Shown one piece after another: positions 1-4,494 of a stretch of 5,441 nucleotides of DNA. The position numbers were made by a program, and so were the translations under genes. Numbering within the stretch: the first letter of the stretch is position 1; every line of letters starts with the position of its first letter. Under the pieces are notes generated by a model that did not search any database, was not told the DNA's origin, and worked only from the letters and a program-made list of their open reading frames with translations. The stretch is from VHBM01 sp052386635 (GTDB lineage: Archaea > Thermoproteota > Nitrososphaeria > Nitrososphaerales > Nitrosopumilaceae), in NCBI GenBank assembly GCA_052386635.1, contig JBQTJY010000007.1, positions 1 to 5,441 on the forward strand, read 5' to 3'.

Positions 1-2
1 AA

Positions 3-194
3 TCAACGGTCTCAGAGCTTGCAGTTGATAGTGTTGTTGAGATAATTGGTGGCCCATTCAAAGGAATGAAAGCTACTATTACACGAGTTGATCATGAAAA
101 AGAGGAAGCTACAGTAATTTTGCTTGATGCATCGTATCAGTTACCTGTTACGGTAGATGCAAATTATCTCAAGCTTTCAACTAGCAAGGATTAA
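3..194 (+). CDS. spt5: Transcription elongation factor Spt5 (archaeal NusG), C-terminal KOW end, 5' partial
   Basis: The reading frame is open from the window edge to a TAA at 192-194 and gives the last 63 residues of a protein. Residues 12-38 of the fragment form a KOW motif (VEIIGGPFKGMKATITRVD), followed by the strand-rich segment ATVILLDASYQLPVTVD that is typical of the Spt5/NusG KOW barrel. In this family Spt5 pairs with Spt4, binds the RNA polymerase clamp and promotes processive elongation, while the KOW domain contacts ribosomal or other partners. The NGN domain and start codon lie upstream of the window. It sits 25 bp ahead of rpl11, the usual archaeal spt5-rpl11 arrangement, so the two are probably co-transcribed. 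L26-type ribosomal KOW proteins were considered, but the fragment lies directly before rpl11 and reads as the Spt5 C-terminus. Confidence 0.88.
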   Translation, partial: STVSELAVDSVVEIIGGPFKGMKATITRVDHEKEEATVILLDASYQLPVTVDANYLKLSTSKD

Positions 195-206
195 ATTTTA
201 TTTATA

Positions 207-212
207 GAGTGA
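207..212 (+). promoter_or_regulatory. Ribosome binding site of rpl11 (weak)
   Basis: GAGTGA partly matches the archaeal anti-Shine-Dalgarno target GGAGGTGA and lies 7 nt before the rpl11 ATG. It supports translation from an mRNA that continues from spt5. By contrast, genes in this window with a TATA box close to the start codon show no such site. Confidence 0.45.
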
Positions 213-219
213 AAAACTA

Positions 220-702
220 ATGGCAGACTTACAAACTATTTCAACACTTGTAACTGGCGGACAAGCATCTGCAGGTCCTCCACTAGGTCCAGCTTTGGGT
301 CCAATGGGCGTAAATGTAATGCAGGTAATTACTGCAATTAACGAAAAGACCAAAGATTTTGAAGGAATGAAGGTTCCTGTTACAGTTTCTATTGATCCGG
401 CCACAAAGAAATGGGAAATTGAAATTGGCATCCCCTCTTCAGCAGCATTGTTATTAAAAGAGGCAGGGATTCAGAAAGGCTCTGGAACTCCAACAACTAA
501 TTGGGTTGCTGATGTAAAGTTTGATACTATAGTCAAGGTTGCAAAAACAAAGATGGATTCATCTTATGCAACCTCGTTAAAATCCGTCGCAAAAGAGATT
601 ATTGGAACTTGCGTGTCTTTGGGCGTAAAAATTGAAGGCAAGACTCCAAAAGAAGTTACTGCCGAAATCAATGCTGGTAAGTGGGACGAAAAGTTCAACT
701 AA
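220..702 (+). CDS. rpl11: 50S ribosomal protein L11
   Basis: This 160-residue protein has the usual archaeal L11 length. The N-terminal domain carries the diagnostic proline/glycine stretch AGPPLGPALGPMGVNV (residues 18-33), which belongs to the factor-binding, thiostrepton-type region. The C-terminal domain (about residues 75-145) contains the rRNA-binding part, with KTKMDSSYATSLKSVAKEIIGTC-like helices and the GVKIEGKTPKEV segment near the end. L11 binds the GTPase-associated region of 23S rRNA together with L10 and helps elongation factors act. The ATG start at 220 is supported by the family N-terminus and by a partial Shine-Dalgarno match, GAGTGA at 207-212, with a 7-nt spacer. It follows spt5 by 25 bp. 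Its stop codon directly abuts the stop codon of the opposing lrp gene. Confidence 0.97.
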   Translation: MADLQTISTLVTGGQASAGPPLGPALGPMGVNVMQVITAINEKTKDFEGMKVPVTVSIDPATKKWEIEIGIPSSAALLLKEAGIQKGSGTPTTNWVADVKFDTIVKVAKTKMDSSYATSLKSVAKEIIGTCVSLGVKIEGKTPKEVTAEINAGKWDEKFN

Positions 703-1161
703 TTATTTTTTAGTAAGATAAGTAGGTTCTTTGTCAGTTTTTTGTAGTTCCACAAAAGTTTCAGTGTTTTGAATACCATCAATTTTGCCAATTTTTTCTA
801 TTACAACTGTATGTAGCGCTTCTAGGTTTTCTGCAAGAATTGTAATCATAATATCAAATCGTCCAGTAACCTCAGATATCGAAGTTACCTCAGCAATGTC
901 CAAGAGCTGTTTATGTATTGCATCTTTTTGCTTTGGATCACGGTTAATACCAACTGTTGCTTTAACGCCTATTCCTAAAAGAGCGTCATCAATAACAATG
1001 GTAAATTTTTTTATTAGTTTCTTTTTTCCAAGTCGCTTTATTCTGCTGTACAGAACTGATGCATTTATTCCGAGTTTTTTTGATAGGTTTGGTACAGATA
1101 TAGAAGCATCCTTTGTTAATTCATAAAGTAATTTCATATCAAGCTCATCAAATCGATGCAA
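703..1161 (-). CDS. Lrp/AsnC family transcriptional regulator
   Basis: This 152-residue protein has the standard Lrp/AsnC two-domain form. The N-terminal part begins RFDELDMKLLYELTKDASIS and contains a winged helix-turn-helix at about residues 22-45 (SVPNLSKKLGINASVLYSRI). The C-terminal RAM/effector domain spans about 65-140 and includes TGRFDIMITI (residues 99-108) and KIDGIQNTETFVEL. Family members bind DNA as dimers to octamers and often respond to amino acids; the effector and targets here are unknown. The start is TTG at 1161-1159: an in-frame stop lies seven codons upstream with no ATG between, and the next ATG (residue 9) would cut into the conserved DELD segment. A TATA-like element about 29 nt upstream fits a leaderless mRNA. 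It lies head-on to rpl11 with no spacer and divergent from rpl1, so it is placed to act on the rpl1-rpl10 promoter and on its own. Confidence 0.93.
   Translation of the reverse strand: MHRFDELDMKLLYELTKDASISVPNLSKKLGINASVLYSRIKRLGKKKLIKKFTIVIDDALLGIGVKATVGINRDPKQKDAIHKQLLDIAEVTSISEVTGRFDIMITILAENLEALHTVVIEKIGKIDGIQNTETFVELQKTDKEPTYLTKK
706..711 (+). terminator. Possible T-tract terminator of the spt5-rpl11 transcript
   Basis: A run of six T (706-711) on the forward strand starts 4 bp after the rpl11 stop codon. Archaeal intrinsic termination typically occurs at such U-tracts without needing a hairpin. The tract lies inside the 3' end of the opposing lrp coding region, where it encodes the terminal lysines, so it could also be only coding composition. 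Confidence 0.35.
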
Positions 1162-1186
1162 TGTTCTCGAAATGATTTGCTACGCG

Positions 1187-1194
1187 TTAATAAA
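1187..1194 (-). promoter_or_regulatory. TATA-box-like promoter element of lrp
   Basis: On the reverse strand the sequence reads TTTATTAA, centred about 29 nt before the TTG start. This is close to the usual archaeal TATA position if transcription starts at or just before the start codon. The element lies within a weak dyad, CTAC (1180-1183) and GTAG (1196-1199), which could serve as an autoregulatory operator, although the arms are only 4 bp. Confidence 0.5.
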
Positions 1195-1227
1195 TGTAGT
1201 TTCATTATCTAGTTTTTTGTTTATTTT

Positions 1228-1272
1228 GTTTAAAAAATGAAATTTTGCAAGTTTGTAAAAAAGTCATTTTGC
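1228..1272. repeat. Two-copy imperfect direct repeat in the lrp/rpl1 divergent promoter region
   Basis: Copy 1 (1228-1248) reads GTTT, six A, a 4-nt spacer, then ATTTTGC. Copy 2 (1251-1272) reads GTTTGT, six A, a 3-nt spacer, then ATTTTGC. The copies are offset by about 23-24 bp, slightly more than two helical turns. They lie about 20 bp upstream of the rpl1 TATA-like box and about 35 bp beyond the lrp one. A binding site for the neighbouring regulator is possible, but the AT-rich composition makes some chance similarity likely. Confidence 0.5.
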
Positions 1273-1292
1273 GGAATATTATCTCTAAACGA

Positions 1293-1299
1293 TTTTAAG
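1293..1299 (+). promoter_or_regulatory. TATA-box-like promoter element of rpl1-rpl10
   Basis: TTTTAAG is centred 27 nt upstream of the rpl1 TTG start. It is preceded by an A-rich AAACGA segment in the position of a TFB recognition element. The distance predicts transcription starting at the start codon itself, giving a leaderless mRNA. No Shine-Dalgarno-like sequence is obvious between the box and the start. Confidence 0.6.
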
Positions 1300-1322
1300 T
1301 AGGATCCCGTGAATGCTGCCTA

Positions 1323-1973
1323 TTGGTTAACGAATCTCAACTTACAGAAATGGTAAAGGTTGCAAAAGCTGAAAATAAGAAGCGTAAATTCAAGCAATCG
1401 CTAGAGCTGATTATGATTTTCAAGGATATTGACGTCAAAAAGGGTTTTGCGATAAATGAAACGGTCCAGCTTCCAAAAACAAGCTCTCCTGCATCTGTTT
1501 GTGTTATGGCATCTGGGGATATGGGACTAAAAGCAAAAAGTGCAAAAGCAGACAAGGTGATTGATAATGATGAACTTAATCAACTAAGTGCGAATAAAAG
1601 ACAATCACGTAAACTCATCAATAGTTATGATTTTTTCCTTGCAGATACTAAACTTATGCCAGTAGTAGGTAAAACACTAGGTCAGCTTTTAGGACCAAGA
1701 GGAAAAATGCCAACTCCAGTTCCCTTTAATGCATCAATAGAGTCATTTTTGGATAGATTTCGATCATCGATTAGAGTTAAAGTAAAAAATTCACTTTCTA
1801 CCTCATGTAAGATAGGTGATGAAACTATGGCAGATTCTGATCTGGTAGCAAATGCCAGTGCAGTGATAAATGCCGTAGAGAAAAAATTGCCAAGCGGAGA
1901 CAAGAACGTAAAAAGAATTCTGATAAAAACCACGATGGGAAAAATAGTTAAAGCCCCACAGCAGGTAAAGTAA
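1323..1973 (+). CDS. rpl1: 50S ribosomal protein L1
   Basis: This 216-residue protein matches the usual archaeal L1 size. The N-terminal part has the ESQLTEMVKVAKAENKKRKF helix followed by QSLELIMIFKDIDVKK (residues 25-40), the conserved RNA-binding edge of domain I. The central domain carries the L1 hallmark, SYDFFLADTKLMPVVGK (101-117) and LLGPRGKMPTPV (122-133). The C-terminal NVKRILIKTTMGKIVK returns to domain I. L1 forms the mobile stalk near the ribosomal E site and in several archaea and bacteria represses its own operon by binding mRNA. The start is TTG at 1323: the in-frame stop at 1296-1298 leaves no ATG upstream, and starting at the next ATG (residue 10) would remove conserved N-terminal sequence. 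Its stop is 1 bp before the rpl10 ATG, so the two form an operon. If the mRNA is leaderless, any L1 feedback site must lie within coding sequence. Confidence 0.96.
   Translation: MVNESQLTEMVKVAKAENKKRKFKQSLELIMIFKDIDVKKGFAINETVQLPKTSSPASVCVMASGDMGLKAKSAKADKVIDNDELNQLSANKRQSRKLINSYDFFLADTKLMPVVGKTLGQLLGPRGKMPTPVPFNASIESFLDRFRSSIRVKVKNSLSTSCKIGDETMADSDLVANASAVINAVEKKLPSGDKNVKRILIKTTMGKIVKAPQQVK
1963..1966 (+). promoter_or_regulatory. Ribosome binding site of rpl10 inside the rpl1 3' end
   Basis: AGGT, part of the archaeal AGGTGA core, lies 8 nt before the rpl10 ATG and within the last codons of rpl1. Its presence fits rpl10 being translated from an rpl1-rpl10 message. Confidence 0.45.
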
Positions 1974-1974
1974 A

Positions 1975-2841
1975 ATGCATAAAGATCGAAGCGCGTATCC
2001 AAAAAGAAAGGCTCTTTTGTATCAGCAACTACAAGAACTTCCAAAAAAGTACAAAGTGCTGGCTCTTGTGCGAATGGAAAAGGTAAGATCATCACAGTTA
2101 CTTCCTTTGAGAAAAAAATTCAAAGGAGAAATAGAGATAGTTAGCATCAAAGACAAAGTAGCAAAAAAGGCATTTTCCACACTCAAGATACCTGGCATAG
2201 AAAAAATGATTGACAGTCTAAAGGGACAGTGTCTTTTTATGTTTACAAACATGTCTCCGTTCAAGCTAAATGTGCTTCTTAGCAAAAATAAGATAAAGCT
2301 GGCTGCCCGTGGCGGTGACATTGCAAGTATAGATGTCGTAATTCCAGCAAAAAACACAGGCATTGCGCCAGGACCAATTCTTACTGATTTTAAAGAAGCT
2401 GGCGTTACAACAAAAATAGATCAAGGTACTGTTTGGATTACAAAAGAATCAATCCCTGCAAAAAAAGGCCAAGTAATTTCTGCAAAATTGGCAACGCTGC
2501 TTGGAAAACTCGACATAAAACCTATCGAGGCAGGCATATCTCTTAATGCTGCACTTGAAGAAGGCAAACACTTTGTAAAAGATGATTTAACAATAGATGT
2601 TGAAAAATATAGAAACGCGTTTGGCCAGGCCCATCAAGAAGCAATTTCATTGGCTGTTGAGGCAGCATATACAACTTCGGATGCCATAAAACAAATACTT
2701 GCAAAGGCTGCACAATCATCACGTTCTGTTTCTGTTGAATCAGGCTATGTTACAGATGATACTAAAGAGCAAATATTGCAAAAAGCACATGCGCAAGCTC
2801 AAGGACTTGTAAGCAAGTCCAAAAACTACAAGCCAGACTAG
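1975..2841 (+). CDS. rpl10: 50S ribosomal protein L10 (archaeal P0-type)
   Basis: This 288-residue protein is clearly longer than bacterial L10 and of archaeal/eukaryotic P0 type. Residues 1-105 form the rRNA-binding alpha/beta domain (YPKRKALLYQQLQELPKKYK start; RGGDI at 112-116 closes it). Residues about 117-187 are the P0-specific insertion, with DVVIPAKNTGIAPGPILTDF (120-139) and KIDQGTVWITK (147-157). Residues about 212-283 form the helical spine that holds L12 dimers; it shows two similar units, AISLAVEAAYTTSDAIKQIL (223-242) and VSVESGYVTDDTKEQILQKA (252-271), then a shortened third helix. L10 anchors the L12 stalk that recruits translation factors. The protein ends KSKNYKPD and lacks the long Glu/Lys-rich linker and GLGALF-like tip common in euryarchaeal and eukaryotic homologues. 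It is 1 bp after rpl1. No rpl12 follows in this window. Confidence 0.95.
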   Translation: MHKDRSAYPKRKALLYQQLQELPKKYKVLALVRMEKVRSSQLLPLRKKFKGEIEIVSIKDKVAKKAFSTLKIPGIEKMIDSLKGQCLFMFTNMSPFKLNVLLSKNKIKLAARGGDIASIDVVIPAKNTGIAPGPILTDFKEAGVTTKIDQGTVWITKESIPAKKGQVISAKLATLLGKLDIKPIEAGISLNAALEEGKHFVKDDLTIDVEKYRNAFGQAHQEAISLAVEAAYTTSDAIKQILAKAAQSSRSVSVESGYVTDDTKEQILQKAHAQAQGLVSKSKNYKPD

Positions 2842-2958
2842 ATTGAGAATCTAACAAAAATTTGATGGTTTAAATTGCATTAAGAAATCTAGAGAAGAAA
2901 ATAGAATAATCTTATTATTTCCAACATGATTAATTATGAGATAACATAATACATCGAC
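2842..2958. other. Intergenic region between rpl10 and the membrane protein
   Basis: This 117-bp AT-rich gap contains no credible coding sequence. No strong T-tract follows the rpl10 stop; the only T-rich stretch is the weak CTTATTATTT at 2911-2920. Ribosomal operon transcripts could therefore run on into the next gene, although that gene appears to have its own promoter. Confidence 0.6.
2930..2937 (+). promoter_or_regulatory. TATA-box-like promoter element of the membrane protein gene
   Basis: TTAATTAT is centred about 25 nt upstream of the GTG at 2959. This is the spacing expected for a leaderless archaeal transcript. No Shine-Dalgarno-like match is seen before the start codon. Confidence 0.5.
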
Positions 2959-3513
2959 GTGACGTTAACTCGTGCTGATGTTATTACCATTGATGCTACT
3001 GTTATAGCAGGAATTTTGATACTTTTAACAGTTTCAAATATTGTTCTGGAATCAGAAGCTAGGTTTTCTGGTTTTTTTAATTTTATTTATACAAGTTTAG
3101 TGGTAGCTTCCATGTTCCCATTCACAGTGTCTGCTGCTAGAGAAATTGATTTAGAGATACAATTTAAACTACGTGAGAGGATAAAAAAATTAGAAGAAGC
3201 ATTAAAAGATGCTAAAGATAATAAAAAAAGAGAATCAAAAATACAAGAAGATATTGAAAGAACAAAACATGGTTTAAAAGAACTACCAATATACAGAGAA
3301 TTTTATTCTAGGGATGAAGCAACTATTGGTGGATTAAAGTCAATGAAACTTGGATTTTATTATATCATGGTAGTATTAGGAATAATTTTGGTAGCAAGTC
3401 AAATACAATTTATGTATACTTTTGAACCAGAAATATTCGAAAATTTTGAAGATAGATTTGATATGACTTCGGAAGACATAGAAACTGAAATCCAAGAGCC
3501 AGTAGAACCATAA
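2959..3513 (+). CDS. Unrecognised small membrane protein with a coiled coil (three predicted TM segments)
   Basis: I do not recognise the family of this 184-residue protein. Hydrophobic segments lie at about residues 8-29 (VITIDATVIAGILILLTVSN), 38-58 (GFFNFIYTSLVVASMFPFTV) and 131-153 (LGFYYIMVVLGIILVASQIQ). Between the second and third, residues 61-120 are highly charged and heptad-like (REIDLEIQFKLRERIKKLEE; KDAKDNKKRESKIQEDIERT), suggesting a coiled coil. The tail (155-184) is strongly acidic. The start is GTG at 2959: an in-frame TAA at 2947-2949 leaves no ATG upstream, and a TATA-like box sits about 25 nt before it. Codon use is more A/T-rich than in the ribosomal genes, as is common for lineage-specific genes. 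The neighbours give no functional clue. Hydrophobicity and codon-by-codon continuity make a real gene likely; the function is unknown. Confidence 0.8.
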   Translation: MTLTRADVITIDATVIAGILILLTVSNIVLESEARFSGFFNFIYTSLVVASMFPFTVSAAREIDLEIQFKLRERIKKLEEALKDAKDNKKRESKIQEDIERTKHGLKELPIYREFYSRDEATIGGLKSMKLGFYYIMVVLGIILVASQIQFMYTFEPEIFENFEDRFDMTSEDIETEIQEPVEP

Positions 3514-3525
3514 GATCATGTTTAA

Positions 3526-3555
3526 AGTTATGACTTAATGGTTTATGATTTAATG
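3526..3555 (+). repeat. Two-copy imperfect 15-bp tandem repeat
   Basis: AGTTATGACTTAATG (3526-3540) is followed directly by GTTTATGATTTAATG (3541-3555), with 12 of 15 positions identical. It lies in the 69-bp gap between two convergent genes, 12 bp after the membrane protein stop codon. No coding or known regulatory role is visible; local slippage duplication is the simplest explanation. Confidence 0.6.
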
Positions 3556-3570
3556 GTGGTTATTCCAATC

Positions 3571-3576
3571 AAAAAA
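3571..3576 (-). terminator. Probable T-tract terminator of lipA
   Basis: On the reverse strand a run of six T begins 6 bp after the lipA stop codon. It lies in non-coding sequence, so it is a better terminator candidate than tracts embedded in genes. No stable hairpin precedes it, which is normal for archaeal U-tract termination. Confidence 0.45.
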
Positions 3577-3582
3577 CTTGGT

Positions 3583-4455
3583 CTAGTAGGATTTTATTTT
3601 CCCAAGCGTATTTACAAAATCAAGTGCCTTGTATGAACTTCGGACAAGTGGTCCTGCTACAACATAAAGAAAAGCCATATTTTGAAACACTTTTTTGTAA
3701 AATTCAAATATTTCAGGAGATATGAACTCTCTTACAGGTAAGTGTCTTCTTGATGGTTGAAGATACTGGCCCAACGTAACAATATCAACATCATTTTTTC
3801 TTAGGTCTTTTGCTGCCTCGATAACCTCATCTTCAGTTTCTCCAAGACCAAGCATTAAAGAGGACTTTGTAAAAATACTAGAATTTTGTTCTTTGATTGT
3901 CTTTAAAACAGAAAGTGATTTGCGGTAGTTTGCACGATAGTCTCTTACTTCAGATGAAAGTCTTTTTACAGTTTCAATATTATGGCTAATCACAAGCGGC
4001 TCTTCTTTTACAATTTTGCCTATGGATTCACGCTTGCCGTCAAAATCTGGAATTAGTGTTTCTACCATAGTTTTTGGACAATAAAGTTTCACCAGTCTAA
4101 TTGTTTCTGCAAAATGTTGTGCGCCACCATCTTCTAAATCGTCTCGGCAGACAGAAGTTATCACCACATATTTCAGGTTCCATTTTTTGAGAGTTTGTGC
4201 GACTCTTAATGGTTCAAGAGGATCTAGCATTGAAGGTCTTCCTGTTGTAACATCACAGAACTTGCAGCCTCTAGTGCATGTTTCACCCATTAGCATTATT
4301 GTTGCATTACCAGAAGACCAGCACTCAGCTTTGTTTGGGCATGAGGCTTCCTCACAAACGGTTTTTAGGTTTTGATCCCTCAATGTATTCTTTAGATTTA
4401 CAAAATTTTCACCCGATGGAATTTTGACTCTTAGCCACTCTGGTCTTGCAAGCAC
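3583..4455 (-). CDS. lipA: Lipoyl synthase (radical SAM)
   Basis: LipA inserts two sulfurs into a protein-bound octanoyl chain to make the lipoyl cofactor. The 290-residue length is normal. Both iron-sulfur cluster motifs are intact: the auxiliary cluster cysteines C34, C39 and C45 (CEEASCPNKAEC) and the radical-SAM motif C60, C64, C67 (CTRGCKFC). Other family marks are EASCPN, DVTTGRP (68-74), VETLIPDF (131-138), SHNIETV (157-163), MLGLGET (201-207), TLGQYLQPS (227-235) and the C-terminal RSSY (272-275), whose serine ligates the auxiliary cluster. One residue stands out: the usual TSVDRDDL reads TSVCRDDL, with Cys at 103. The start is GTG at 4455-4453; an in-frame TAA two codons upstream excludes a longer form, and RPEWLRVK fits the family N-terminus. 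It is divergent from gcvT across 39 bp and converges on the membrane protein gene. Confidence 0.96.
   Translation of the reverse strand: MLARPEWLRVKIPSGENFVNLKNTLRDQNLKTVCEEASCPNKAECWSSGNATIMLMGETCTRGCKFCDVTTGRPSMLDPLEPLRVAQTLKKWNLKYVVITSVCRDDLEDGGAQHFAETIRLVKLYCPKTMVETLIPDFDGKRESIGKIVKEEPLVISHNIETVKRLSSEVRDYRANYRKSLSVLKTIKEQNSSIFTKSSLMLGLGETEDEVIEAAKDLRKNDVDIVTLGQYLQPSRRHLPVREFISPEIFEFYKKVFQNMAFLYVVAGPLVRSSYKALDFVNTLGKIKSY
3591..3600 (+). terminator. Possible T-rich terminator of the membrane protein gene
   Basis: ATTTTATTTT on the forward strand lies about 78 bp after the membrane protein stop codon, inside the 3' end of the opposing lipA gene. It could end the forward transcript, giving a short overlap with lipA mRNA. 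It may equally reflect lysine and isoleucine codons of lipA. Confidence 0.25.
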
Positions 4456-4465
4456 AAGTTAACTG

Positions 4466-4473
4466 AAATATAG
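4466..4473 (+). promoter_or_regulatory. TATA-box-like promoter element of gcvT
   Basis: AAATATAG is centred about 25 nt upstream of the gcvT ATG, matching leaderless archaeal promoter spacing. No Shine-Dalgarno-like sequence occurs before the ATG. The box lies within the same 39-bp spacer as the lipA promoter, and the two candidate boxes are about 10 bp apart. Confidence 0.55.
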
Positions 4474-4474
4474 T

Positions 4475-4484
4475 TCAAATTAAC
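4475..4484 (-). promoter_or_regulatory. TATA-box-like promoter element of lipA
   Basis: On the reverse strand the sequence reads GTTAATTTGA, with its TTAATT core about 25 nt before the GTG start, consistent with leaderless transcription. A better-looking ACTATATTT (4473-4465) lies only about 14 nt before the start, which is too close for the usual geometry unless transcription begins inside the gene. The choice of box is therefore uncertain. Confidence 0.35.
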
Positions 4485-4494
4485 ATTTTACAAT

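Noticed and set aside
191..206. TATA-like stretch TTAAATTTTATTTATA just before rpl11, suggesting a separate rpl11 promoter
   Set aside because: The better-matching part (TTTATTTATA) is only about 18 nt from the ATG, and an SD-like site is present, so co-transcription with spt5 is the simpler reading. A weak internal promoter cannot be excluded.
785..1126. A 113-codon open frame on the forward strand, antisense to lrp
   Set aside because: It lies wholly within the well-supported Lrp/AsnC gene and its translation is Ser/Phe/Ile-rich with no recognisable domain, as expected of a complementary-strand shadow.
1162..1322. Possible small RNA or extra gene in the lrp-rpl1 gap
   Set aside because: The gap is AT-rich with no open frame of note and no stable hairpin visible. 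Two promoters and the direct repeat account for its length.
1682..2095. A 137-codon reverse-strand open frame across the rpl1/rpl10 junction
   Set aside because: It overlaps two confidently identified ribosomal genes and has low-complexity hydrophobic content without family motifs.
2022..2363. A 113-codon reverse-strand open frame inside rpl10
   Set aside because: It is antisense to a conserved ribosomal protein, and no promoter or protein motif supports it.
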